This document shows, one piece after another, positions 1 through 5,535 of a stretch of DNA of 6,527 nt. The DNA is from JANYCG01 sp031365665. Its GTDB lineage: Bacteria > Pseudomonadota > Gammaproteobacteria > Burkholderiales > Burkholderiaceae_C. The translations under genes were made by a program, and so were the position numbers. The notes below the pieces were generated by a model that searched no databases, was not told where the DNA came from, and saw nothing but the letters and a program-made list of their open reading frames with translations. Location of the stretch: positions 1 to 6,527 of the forward strand of contig JANLYO010000170.1 in assembly GCA_031365665.1 (NCBI GenBank), written 5' to 3'. How positions within the stretch are numbered: position 1 is the first letter of the stretch; each line of letters begins with the position of its first letter.

Positions 1-292
1 ATTTCCAGGTCACCGCACCGCGCAACGGGTAGTGGATGGACGCGCCCAGCATCGCCGCCGCAGAGGCTTCGTTGCTGCACGCTTCAACGTGCACGCCCAG
101 TTCGTCCATGTAATCCTTGGCCTGCACCATCACGTCCAGCAAGTGCGACACCGGTGCGCCCTGGTAGCCGCCCACATAGGCCACGCCCGATTGCAGCAAC
201 GCCTTGGTGATGGCCAGAATGCCTTCGCCATGGAAGGTGTCGCCCGCGCCGAGGGCGAGGGATTTGATTTCTTTGGTGAATGAGACTTCCAT
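1..292 (-). CDS. Indolepyruvate ferredoxin oxidoreductase, N-terminal part (runs off the left edge)
   Basis: The first 97 codons of a leftward gene, open to the window edge with no stop. The protein begins MEVSFTKEIKSLALGAGDTF and continues with HGEGILAITKALL, GGYQGAPVSHLLDVM and EACSNEASAAAMLGAS. These fit the N-terminal pyrimidine-binding domain of the thiamine-diphosphate-dependent 2-oxoacid:ferredoxin oxidoreductase family. The indolepyruvate branch converts aryl-pyruvates from aromatic amino acid transamination to aryl-acetyl-CoA and CO2, reducing ferredoxin, in the cytoplasm. The EACSNEAS stretch is where family members carry the conserved glutamate near the cofactor. In many betaproteobacteria the alpha and beta subunits are one long fused protein; the window is too short to tell. 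The ATG at 292 is chosen because it matches the family N-terminus and has a weak TGAGG element about 8 bases upstream. The WYL regulator at 395 is divergent from it. Confidence 0.85.
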   Translation of the reverse strand, partial: MEVSFTKEIKSLALGAGDTFHGEGILAITKALLQSGVAYVGGYQGAPVSHLLDVMVQAKDYMDELGVHVEACSNEASAAAMLGASIHYPLRGAVTWK

Positions 293-394
293 GGCTTGCC
301 TCAGGGGGTTTTCACAATGCCACAGGCGGCCACTGCTTTTGCATATGGTATCCGTAGCGCACCATCCCCCCACGACCTGCAACAATATCCCTTT

Positions 395-1399
395 ATGAAC
401 CAGCTCGACCGCCTCTACCAGCTTGAACGCCTGCTGCTCAGCCGCCAGCCGCTGGGCCGCGAAGCGCTGCTTGAAAAACTGGAAATCTCCCGCGCCACGC
501 TGAAGCGGTATCTGGAAGTGCTGCGCGACCGCATGAATGTGCCGGTGGCGTATGACCGCTATTCAAACACCTACGCCATCAGCCAGCCGCCTGACAGGGC
601 TAAAACCGGAACCCAGCGGCAGGAGTTGCCCGGCGTCTGGTTCAACCCGCAGGAAATCGTGGCCCTGCTCACCATGTACCAGCTCATCGTGGGGCTGGAC
701 ACGGCGGGCATGTTGCAGCGCCACTTGCAACCCATCTTGCAGCGGCTCAACACCATGCTGGGCAGCAGCCATATGCAGGCACAGGAACTGCAACGCCGGG
801 TGCGCATCATCAGCGCGGCGCGGCGTGATGTGCCGAGCCAGTTCTTTGAACTGGTGGGCCTGGCGCTGACGCAGCGCCGCAGGCTGCGTATTACCTACTT
901 CACCCGCAGCCGCAATGAGACCAGCGAACGTACTCTGTCACCCCAGCGGCTGGTGCATCACCGCAACACCTGGTATCTGGACGCCTGGTGCCACACCCGC
1001 AAGGCACTTCAACGCTTTGCGCTGGACGCGATTCGGGAAGCGCTCATTCTGAACGAGCCCGCCAAAGAACTTGCGCTGGCCACCGTCGAGAAAACCCTGG
1101 ACCAAGGTTATGGCATCTACCACGGCGAAAAGCTGCAATGGGCCACGCTGGTGTTTACACCCCTGTCGGCTGTCTGGGTGGCGCCGGAGCAATGGCACCC
1201 TGATCAGAAGTCGCGCCAACTGCCGGATGGGTCACTGGAATTGAAGCTGCCGTACACCCACGATGCCGAACTGCTGATGGACATCCAGCGCCATGGGGCC
1301 GATGTGCGCGTGGTATCACCCAAGGCATTGCGCGACAGGCTGCTTGCGGGGTTGAGGCGGGCGGTGGATCAATATGGCGATAAGGCTGCAACGCCATAA
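395..1399 (+). CDS. WYL-domain transcriptional regulator
   Basis: A 334-residue cytoplasmic DNA-binding regulator. Residues about 4-60 form a winged helix-turn-helix of the HTH_11/DeoR-like kind, with the recognition segment around ISRATLKRYLEVLRD. Residues about 150-220 form the WYL domain, with the literal W193-Y194-L195 triad in NTWYLDAWCH followed by RFALDAIREA. Residues about 245-330 look like the WYL C-terminal extension (WCX). WYL domains sense ligands, in some cases nucleic acids, and control DNA binding. The frame is open upstream to TTG 296 and ATG 317. I prefer ATG 395 because MNQLDRLYQLERLL is the normal start of the helix-turn-helix and the 33 extra residues look like non-coding translation. 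It is divergent from the indolepyruvate oxidoreductase gene, so control of that gene is a natural inference. Its stop lies only 19 bases from the stop of the convergent gene at 1419. Confidence 0.88.
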   Translation: MNQLDRLYQLERLLLSRQPLGREALLEKLEISRATLKRYLEVLRDRMNVPVAYDRYSNTYAISQPPDRAKTGTQRQELPGVWFNPQEIVALLTMYQLIVGLDTAGMLQRHLQPILQRLNTMLGSSHMQAQELQRRVRIISAARRDVPSQFFELVGLALTQRRRLRITYFTRSRNETSERTLSPQRLVHHRNTWYLDAWCHTRKALQRFALDAIREALILNEPAKELALATVEKTLDQGYGIYHGEKLQWATLVFTPLSAVWVAPEQWHPDQKSRQLPDGSLELKLPYTHDAELLMDIQRHGADVRVVSPKALRDRLLAGLRRAVDQYGDKAATP

Positions 1400-1418
1400 C
1401 CTTGGGCACGGCCCGTGA

Positions 1419-1949
1419 TTACCTTGGAGTCAAAGCATCAGTGATGCCTCGCTCGAACTCAGTGCTGATCGGTGCATGGACTTCAAAGCCAAGAACCCTC
1501 AGTCCCAGAAATGACTGACGCTTCAATTCGTGGATCGCGTCGCAAATCCCCAATACATGGGCTTGGGGATAGCGTTGCGCGACGCCAAAGTGTCTGATCA
1601 ATAGCGACGCGGTTGCAACACCTGCGGCTTGCGTCGCACGAAACAAATCCATCATCAAGGCTGCTGCTTTCTGCCTTCCCGCAACATCCAGTGCGCCGGC
1701 ATTCGGAACAATCATGACGCGCGTGACAGGTGATGCATTTGCAGGCAGGATGCAAACCTCGTCTCGTTCGATGCTCTGCTGGCAAGCCAATTCGAGTTCT
1801 GCCCGAGGCATCCGCCGTCCAACCATTCCACTGAGCACCGTTAACCCATCCGCGTGTGCAGAGCATGCCGTGGCACCAAACGCCACATCCAGCACCTCTG
1901 TTGTGATGGTGAGCACGCCACCGGTTGAATCTGCAATTTCAATGTTCAC
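1419..1949 (-). CDS. Hypothetical protein, 176 residues, family not recognised
   Basis: I do not recognise this protein. It starts at GTG 1949 with a good ribosome binding site (GAAAGG at 1956-1961, six bases upstream), and no better start is in frame. It has no signal peptide or membrane segment and looks like a soluble alternating alpha/beta protein. Strand-like segments (TITTEVLDVAF, VCILPAN, TRVMIVPNA, FLGLRVLGFEV) alternate with helices (PRAELELACQQSI, GRQKAAALMMDLFRATQAAG, HVLGICDAIHELKRQ). The order of a 'VCILPANASPVTRVMIVPN' strand pair, a long helix and 'VATASLLIRHFG' is loosely reminiscent of macro-like folds, but no signature motif is present, so this is only a suggestion. Codon use is less GC-rich than that of the regulator and HDAC genes. 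A perfect 14-bp palindrome abuts its ribosome binding site, and it is divergent from the broken gene at 2068. Confidence 0.7.
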   Translation of the reverse strand: MNIEIADSTGGVLTITTEVLDVAFGATACSAHADGLTVLSGMVGRRMPRAELELACQQSIERDEVCILPANASPVTRVMIVPNAGALDVAGRQKAAALMMDLFRATQAAGVATASLLIRHFGVAQRYPQAHVLGICDAIHELKRQSFLGLRVLGFEVHAPISTEFERGITDALTPR

Positions 1950-1960
1950 GGGTTGCCTTT

Positions 1961-1974
1961 CTTTGTCGACAAAG
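1961..1974. promoter_or_regulatory. Perfect 14-bp palindrome beside the ribosome binding site of the 176-residue gene
   Basis: CTTTGTCGACAAAG reads the same on both strands. It lies 11 bases upstream of the GTG at 1949 and touches the GAAAGG ribosome binding site (1956-1961). It could be an operator in the divergent intergenic region (1950-2067), or an RNA stem with a TCGA loop next to the ribosome binding site. The palindrome is directly visible; the function is inferred. Confidence 0.4.
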
Positions 1975-1978
1975 CCAT

Positions 1979-2007
1979 TGTCTCCGGTGACAGGCTCAAA
2001 TTATGAG
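1979..2007 (+). promoter_or_regulatory. Weak candidate promoter for the gene at 2068
   Basis: TTGTCT (1979-1984) and TATGAG (2002-2007) are separated by 17 bases, each matching four of six consensus positions for the sigma-70 -35 and -10 boxes. The -10 overlaps the inverted repeat at 1993-2009. On the opposite strand the same repeat contains CATAAT, five of six matches to a -10, but with no recognisable -35. The overlap would suit an operator shared by the divergent genes, although the motif strengths are modest. Confidence 0.25.
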
Positions 2008-2009
2008 CC
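1993..2009. repeat. Inverted repeat GGCTCA-N5-TGAGCC, copy 1
   Basis: Perfect 6-bp arms around an AT-only 5-base centre (AATTA), in the divergent intergenic region between the 176-residue gene and the broken gene at 2068. A second perfect copy is at 5473-5489 and a degenerate one at 4456-4472. It may be a protein-binding site, since candidate -10 boxes fall inside it, or a small dispersed repeat. Confidence 0.5.
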
Positions 2010-2067
2010 AGCCAGAAGCGACACTTTCTGAACGTTGATTTTGACGGAAACGAACAGGAAGATTTTC

Positions 2068-2456
2068 ATGCTCAGACAAGACTGGGGTTTTGACTACACC
2101 GCCACAAAGCTGGCCGAGGCTGCCGACCAAAAAAAGGCCTTTCATCAGGAGCGGCTTGAATGGTGGAAAGCCAAGCGGCTGGAGGTGATGACCACCATCC
2201 GTGCCGAGGGGCTTGAGATTGACGAAAAGATTGTGCTGAGTTCCGCAACCCCAAGTCGCGCGACTGGAACCAGGGCTCGCAGGTGATGGTGCGTAACGAT
2301 CTGCAAAAAGACCTGAGCGAATGCCTGGAGAAGCTCGGCCACCATACCCAGCAACTTCAGCAGTTCGACGGCTGGCAGCAGGTGCTTGCGGCCAACCCGG
2401 AAGCGCGGGTCAAGCTGGATATTGATGACTGGCTGTTTTTCTTCGGGCGGAATTAG
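2068..2456 (+). pseudogene. Small hypothetical gene broken by a frameshift
   Basis: ATG 2068 has a good ribosome binding site (AGGA at 2056-2059, eight bases upstream) and begins MLRQDWGFDYTATKLAEAAD. The reading continues with a charged helical segment rich in K, E and W (QERLEWWKAKRLEVMTTIRA) to about KIVL near 2238. After that the natural-looking sequence moves to the -1 frame: EFRNPKSRDWNQGSQVMVRN, then LSECLEKLGHHTQQLQQFDG and a C-terminus DIDDWLFFFGRN ending at TAG 2454-2456. The first frame instead gives an implausible SATPSRATGTRARR and stops at 2284-2286. Stops at 2214 and 2220 in the second frame place the change between about 2223 and 2256, consistent with loss of one base. Repaired, the protein would be about 129 residues. 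Its two-tryptophan helix and DDWLFFFG ending resemble uncharacterised proteobacterial small proteins as I recall them; no function is known to me. TGA 2284-2286 overlaps ATG 2286, so the second half could be translated separately by coupling. Confidence 0.65.
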
Positions 2457-2476
2457 GGATTGGGGTCCTTCTTAGA

Positions 2477-3562
2477 TTAGCGCTCGTCCTCAAATGGAGT
2501 CAGTGGTGGATGTTGACGGCCCATTGGAAGCCAAGCGAGAGACTCCTTCAGCCATTCATTTACTGAGGGCGTCTGAGCCAAAGCATCTCGAAACCATTTT
2601 CGGCTCAAATGGCGACTTGAATATGATGGCTGACGCATATCGACGGACTCACTCAATGTGACCAGCAAATGTCTTTTGCTCTGCAGCCAATCGTCAAGTC
2701 GTTTGTCCTTTTCTTCGGTGAGTTTTATTTGAATACTCCACGTTCTTTCGTCGCTGTCGCAATTTGTGGGGTCTAGGCAAGTACCGGCTAAATCAACTCG
2801 CGATCTGGGTGTTACAAACAGATCCACGTCGGCCAAGAAGCCACCTTTATAAGCGGGAACAAAACACCCATGCGCTTCAAATAACTTGGCAACCAAGGTT
2901 TCGAGTTCTATGCTGGACAGGCATTCGAGTGGATCGACTTTGAATCCTGTTTGCCAATCTTTACCTTGAATTACGGATTGAATAGCGGCGATGTTGCCTT
3001 TGTATTTCTCAGCATCAATTTCGCGGAAAGTGTTTCTGGAAAAGGCTTGGTTGACTCTCATACTCGCCAAAATCAATGGAACCTGAGACACCTTTTTGGG
3101 AAACCCAGGCAGGACTTTGATGGGCATTATTTTCAGGATGTCTGTCTCAGTTTTATCACTCTTCGGTCTTTTGAAAGAAATCTCATCGCCGTCCTCTACC
3201 TGCCCGACGGGATTGAAAATCCAGATGTGTCCGTTTTGAATCGTGACAATGAAACTCGTTAACCACTCAGCCGTGTTTTCGCCGAGCTGTATGAAGTTGA
3301 ATGCTTCAATTGGTTTTTTGGCCTTTTTTATAGATTGGACAGTCTCCAAGCCAAAGTAGACGACCGCTTTGCTGTTCTTGTCGAGCCAATGCGCGGCTGT
3401 ACCGATTCTTGTTGTTTCCTCGTTCATCATTGAGTCGAATAGCGGATGCTTGATGTTGAGGTTGAAATATCGCGACATGAGAGTTTTTTGAAACGGGTTT
3501 TTGGGCGGTTTACCTGCAGCGTCGGGCTTAGCGTCCAACTGATTCAAAATGTACCCCCGCAC
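2477..3562 (-). CDS. Mrr-like restriction endonuclease-fold protein with an unrecognised N-terminal region
   Basis: A 361-residue protein whose C-terminal part carries a PD-(D/E)XK nuclease signature of the Mrr/restriction endonuclease type. The signs are a helix LSSIELETLVAKLFEAHG (E219/E221), then YKGGFLADVDLFV (D247, with D245 nearby) and WSIQIKLTE (Q278-x-K280). Mrr-type enzymes cleave foreign or modified DNA using this E, D, QxK set. Residues about 30-200 are not recognised. They contain beta-rich segments (KAVVYFGLETVQ, FIVTIQNGHIWIFNPVG) that could be a recognition domain. Base composition is clearly more AT-rich than the flanking HDAC gene, which suggests horizontal transfer. The start is uncertain: GTG 3562 overlaps the HDAC 3' end by 35 bases and follows a GAGG, while ATG 3478 starts 49 bases after the HDAC stop and removes 28 residues. 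It is in the HDAC orientation and may be co-transcribed. No methyltransferase is nearby. Confidence 0.72.
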   Translation of the reverse strand: MRGYILNQLDAKPDAAGKPPKNPFQKTLMSRYFNLNIKHPLFDSMMNEETTRIGTAAHWLDKNSKAVVYFGLETVQSIKKAKKPIEAFNFIQLGENTAEWLTSFIVTIQNGHIWIFNPVGQVEDGDEISFKRPKSDKTETDILKIMPIKVLPGFPKKVSQVPLILASMRVNQAFSRNTFREIDAEKYKGNIAAIQSVIQGKDWQTGFKVDPLECLSSIELETLVAKLFEAHGCFVPAYKGGFLADVDLFVTPRSRVDLAGTCLDPTNCDSDERTWSIQIKLTEEKDKRLDDWLQSKRHLLVTLSESVDMRQPSYSSRHLSRKWFRDALAQTPSVNEWLKESLAWLPMGRQHPPLTPFEDER

Positions 3563-4433
3563 ACGCCCTCATCGTACCGTCATGAATCAAAGACACCCTG
3601 CGCAGCGGCGTCTGATACCCGCCCGCCAGATTCCAGGCCACCGGAATCCCCAACTCTGCCGCCGCCTCAAACACAAGCCGGTCACGTTCAAACAACTGCC
3701 GCGTAGTGAGCCAGCCGCCCAGCGGGTCGTCGATATGCGGGTCGGCACCGGCCTGGTACAGCATCACGTCGCAGCCTTTCATGCTCGCCACCAGGGCGGG
3801 GATGGAAGCGAGGAAGGGTTCGGCTTCCACCGCAAAGTGGTAGTGCTGCCCGGCTGAATAGTGGGTGATCCAGTCCACGCACAGGCGGTCTATGATGTGG
3901 TCGGTGCCGTCGCCGTAGTGCTGGTCAAAGTCCAGTATGCCCACGCGCCTGGCTTCACCTGACGAGTGCAGGGCCATGGCGGTGACCATCAGGCCGTTGA
4001 AGGTGCAGAACCCGGCGCCGTGTGAATAACCCGCATGGTGAAAACCGGAGCAGGGCGCCACCGCCACGCGGCCATTGCGCAGGGCCTCGCGCGCCGCCGC
4101 CAGCATGGCGCCGCTGGTGTAGGGCAAAGACTTCGCCACCGCCTCCCTGCGGTTGCCAAAGCCGTTGGCGACGCGGCACGACAACACGGCGTCCACATAG
4201 GCCGGCAGGTGGGCCCGTGCCAGGTCTTCAGCGCTGGCTGGCTCAGGCGCGATGATGTCAAGGGGAATGTCCAGCTTGCGCCAGGACTCGACCACGGCAG
4301 CTGGCTTGGATGCGCTGGGTGAAAAGCTGTCGGCGTCGGCCACCATGAGCGGTGTGTAGAAGACGGGGATGCGATTCAGTTTTGTGATTTGGACTGGGTA
4401 GTGTGATGAATCGGGGAGGGGGCTGTTGGACAT
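3528..4433 (-). CDS. Histone deacetylase family protein (zinc amidohydrolase)
   Basis: A 301-residue member of the arginase/deacetylase fold family (class II HDAC / acetoin-utilisation AcuC-like / acetylpolyamine amidohydrolase relatives). Such bacterial enzymes remove acetyl or related acyl groups from lysines, polyamines or other small amides in the cytoplasm. Visible motifs in order: RIPVFYTPLMVAD (about 21-33) near the N-terminus, SGFHHAG with the catalytic His pair H132-H133, FCTFNG (142-147), ILDFDQHYGDGT with zinc ligands D170 and H172, QAGADPHIDDPLGG with the third zinc ligand D236, and GGY with the active-site tyrosine Y273. The catalytic set is complete and the length is normal. The start at ATG 4433 has only a weak AGG upstream. 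The last residues (about 295-301) overlap the possible start of the nuclease gene. A degenerate second copy of its 5' end and leader lies at 5409-5489. The physiological substrate cannot be read from the sequence. Confidence 0.92.
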   Translation of the reverse strand: MSNSPLPDSSHYPVQITKLNRIPVFYTPLMVADADSFSPSASKPAAVVESWRKLDIPLDIIAPEPASAEDLARAHLPAYVDAVLSCRVANGFGNRREAVAKSLPYTSGAMLAAAREALRNGRVAVAPCSGFHHAGYSHGAGFCTFNGLMVTAMALHSSGEARRVGILDFDQHYGDGTDHIIDRLCVDWITHYSAGQHYHFAVEAEPFLASIPALVASMKGCDVMLYQAGADPHIDDPLGGWLTTRQLFERDRLVFEAAAELGIPVAWNLAGGYQTPLRRVSLIHDGTMRACAGVHFESVGR

Positions 4434-4455
4434 GGCTACAGCCTAACCCTGAGCG

Positions 4456-4472
4456 GACTCATAAAACGAGCC
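4456..4472. repeat. Degenerate copy of the GGCTCA-N5-TGAGCC inverted repeat
   Basis: GACTCA-TAAAA-CGAGCC lies 22 bases upstream of the HDAC start codon. It aligns without gaps to the perfect repeat at 5473-5489 inside the duplicated HDAC leader. Each arm differs from the perfect form by one base. Confidence 0.35.
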
Positions 4473-4486
4473 ATCACTTTTCGCAT

Positions 4487-4496
4487 CGTGATCACG
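4487..4496. promoter_or_regulatory. Perfect 10-bp palindrome upstream of the HDAC gene
   Basis: CGTGATCACG is a perfect palindrome 53 bases upstream of the HDAC start, between the gene-X tail remnant and the HDAC leader. It could be an operator half-site pair. Ten-base palindromes do occur by chance, so confidence is low. No convincing sigma-70 promoter was found near it. Confidence 0.2.
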
Positions 4497-4508
4497 CCTT
4501 GCAACAGG

Positions 4509-4583
4509 TCAATCGGCCTCCAACGCCCTCAACACATTCTCCGCCGTCGAAGGCACAGCCAGTTGCACGGGCAGCCTATCCCC
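4509..4583 (-). pseudogene. C-terminal tail remnant of a duplicated gene (same family as the gene at 6455)
   Basis: On the minus strand this reads GDRLPVQLAVPSTAENVLRA then LEAD and a TGA stop at 4509-4511. An in-frame stop at 4593-4595 closes the frame upstream, and no start codon or body of the gene remains. It matches the tail of the gene entering at the right edge (VRLRAPATAENVLAALQR-stop): 11 of 18 residues agree from the first valine through the last leucine, with the stop in nearly the same place. It is therefore a truncated paralogous 3' end lying directly upstream of the HDAC gene in the same orientation. The parent family is discussed under 6455. The left part of the frame (4584-4592) may already be foreign sequence. 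Confidence 0.65.
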
Positions 4584-4595
4584 CGCGCGCAATCA

Positions 4596-4659
4596 AAGGC
4601 AAGGAGACAACTAAAAACAAGCAACCCGCCCTGGGTCAATATTCAATCGGCACTGACAG
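4596..4659. other. Short junction sequence between the gene remnant and vapC
   Basis: These 64 bases separate the gene-X tail remnant from the vapC stop. I see no gene, hairpin terminator or clear repeat here. It should contain the left breakpoint of the segment that brought in or retained vapBC. Confidence 0.4.
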
Positions 4660-5088
4660 TCAGATGCCCAGCAGCGCAACGGGAGGTTTGAGCCCCGCCC
4701 TTTTTGCCTTGCGGGCAAAGCCCCTGTCGTCAAACGTGGCCATTGAAGCACAAGCCCGGCAGCTGGCGTGGTGCAGGGCATCGGCAAAGTCCAGGCCGTG
4801 CGCAAGAGCCTCTGTGGCGGCCTGCACCGCTACCCTGTCTTCCAGTTCGACATGGGCTATCCCCAGCAGGTGGGACATGACCTTCAGGACTTGCCGGGCG
4901 GTCAGCTCATACCGGCCCCGCAGCACCCATTCAAGCTCAAGCACCACAGTTTTGCTGACCATCAGGCGCTTGCCGCTGTCCACCAGGGCCCGGGCGGCTT
5001 CGCATTGCCTAAACGTGGCGGGGCCGTCCAGGCCTTCGGTGGCCTGCACGTAATAACGTGCCAGGATGTTGGTGTCCAGCCCGATCAT
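4660..5088 (-). CDS. vapC: VapC-type PIN-domain toxin (ribonuclease)
   Basis: A 142-residue PIN-domain protein. VapC toxins are metal-dependent endoribonucleases that cut tRNA or rRNA and are held inactive by the partner antitoxin. The acidic catalytic set is visible: D5 in MIGLDTNILARYY, E51 (or E53) in VVLELEWVL, D100/D103 in GLDFADALH, and D120/D121 in TFDDRGFARKA. The length is normal and there is no truncation. The ATG at 5086-5088 follows the antitoxin stop (5091-5093) by two bases, the usual arrangement of an operon with coupled translation. It lies between the two remnants of a duplicated gene-X/HDAC region, so it probably arrived as a mobile addiction module or was kept after surrounding DNA was lost. 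Confidence 0.9.
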   Translation of the reverse strand: MIGLDTNILARYYVQATEGLDGPATFRQCEAARALVDSGKRLMVSKTVVLELEWVLRGRYELTARQVLKVMSHLLGIAHVELEDRVAVQAATEALAHGLDFADALHHASCRACASMATFDDRGFARKAKRAGLKPPVALLGI

Positions 5089-5090
5089 GC

Positions 5091-5327
5091 TCAGGCCTTT
5101 TTGGCAAGCAGGCTGGCAACGTCAAAATCGGCGGGCGCGTGTTTCCGTTTGGACTTCACCAGGCCAAACCCGCTTTTGGCGCCGGGCTGGGTGGTGGCAA
5201 CCGGACGGACGCCGACAAACGTGCCGTTGGCGAAAAATTCAACCGCAGCGCCCTCCCGAAACCCGAAGCTGTGTCGCAGCGCCGCAGGTATGGTGACCTG
5301 GCCCTTGCTTGTCATCGTTGAATACAT
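5091..5327 (-). CDS. vapB: AbrB/SpoVT-family antitoxin, partner of VapC
   Basis: A 78-residue antitoxin. Residues about 1-45 form the swapped-hairpin AbrB/SpoVT/MazE DNA-binding domain (MYSTMTSKGQVTIPAALRHS, then FGFREGAAVEFF). The C-terminal third (KSKRKHAPADFDVASLLAKK) is the expected toxin-neutralising tail. Such antitoxins bind their toxin and, with it, repress their own promoter. The ATG at 5327 has a strong ribosome binding site (AAGGGG read at 5335-5340, seven bases upstream). It lies directly upstream of vapC on the same strand and is probably co-transcribed with it. Confidence 0.9.
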   Translation of the reverse strand: MYSTMTSKGQVTIPAALRHSFGFREGAAVEFFANGTFVGVRPVATTQPGAKSGFGLVKSKRKHAPADFDVASLLAKKA

Positions 5328-5360
5328 GCTGCTGCCCCTTCTTGCCGGCTGTGAGTGGGC

Positions 5361-5374
5361 GTATTACCTAGTAA
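5361..5374 (-). promoter_or_regulatory. Candidate vapBC operator overlapping a possible -10 box
   Basis: TTAC-CTA-GTAA (5364-5374) is an interrupted inverted repeat 37 bases upstream of the vapB start. On the minus strand TAATAC (5361-5366) overlaps it and could be a -10 box, but the -35 region is poor. GTA/TAC half-sites also recur on both sides. This placement suits autorepression by the VapBC complex, which is known for the family; the specific site is inferred. Confidence 0.35.
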
Positions 5375-5408
5375 GAACTACGCACGTCGGCATTGTACCG
5401 CCTGGCTG

Positions 5409-5450
5409 GGGCTGGGCGGGGTGATGGACGGGGACGGTGTTGTTGAACAT
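5409..5450 (-). pseudogene. Remnant of a second HDAC 5' end
   Basis: Starting at an ATG at 5448-5450, 42 bases align with the first 43 bases of the HDAC gene (4433-4391): 32 positions match by eye, with one single-base gap. The next 39 bases upstream (5451-5489) align without gaps to the HDAC leader (4434-4472), at roughly seven matches in ten. The reading frame is lost and the homology fades before the vapBC promoter, so only the start and leader of a paralogous HDAC gene remain. Along the strand it has the same relation to the gene at 6455 as the intact HDAC has to the tail remnant at 4509. Confidence 0.6.
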
Positions 5451-5472
5451 GGCAACAGATCAACTTGCAGCA

Positions 5473-5489
5473 GGCTCAGAAAATGAGCC
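5473..5489. repeat. Inverted repeat GGCTCA-N5-TGAGCC, copy 2
   Basis: Perfect 6-bp arms around GAAAA, inside the duplicated HDAC leader. The arms are identical to those at 1993-2009, and both copies are preceded by CA. There is no T-run following on either strand, so it does not look like an intrinsic terminator. Confidence 0.5.
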
Positions 5490-5535
5490 TTGGCCCTGCG
5501 CGTCCCGCAGAGTCATTGACGGCGCAGCAACAGCG

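Noticed and set aside
296..394. N-terminal extension of the WYL regulator from TTG 296 or ATG 317
   Set aside because: The extension lies before the normal start of the helix-turn-helix, overlaps the divergent promoter region and does not look like protein.
1397..1427. Short repeat (TAACCTTGG / TTACCTTGG) at the convergent WYL/176-residue gene join as a possible insertion target duplication
   Set aside because: Only about nine bases with a mismatch, the copies are 22 bases apart, and no matching copy is seen at the other end of the accessory stretch.
2129..2157. Programmed -1 frameshift at the A-run CAAAAAAAG in the broken gene
   Set aside because: The run is in slippery phase, but the -1 frame meets TGA at 2157-2159 and again at 2214 and 2220, so slipping there cannot join the two halves.
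4403..5424. Long plus-strand ORFs (216 and 218 codons) over the vapBC region
   Set aside because: They are antisense to vapC and vapB, which have full domain signatures and proper ribosome binding sites. The plus translations are low-complexity and lack any motif.
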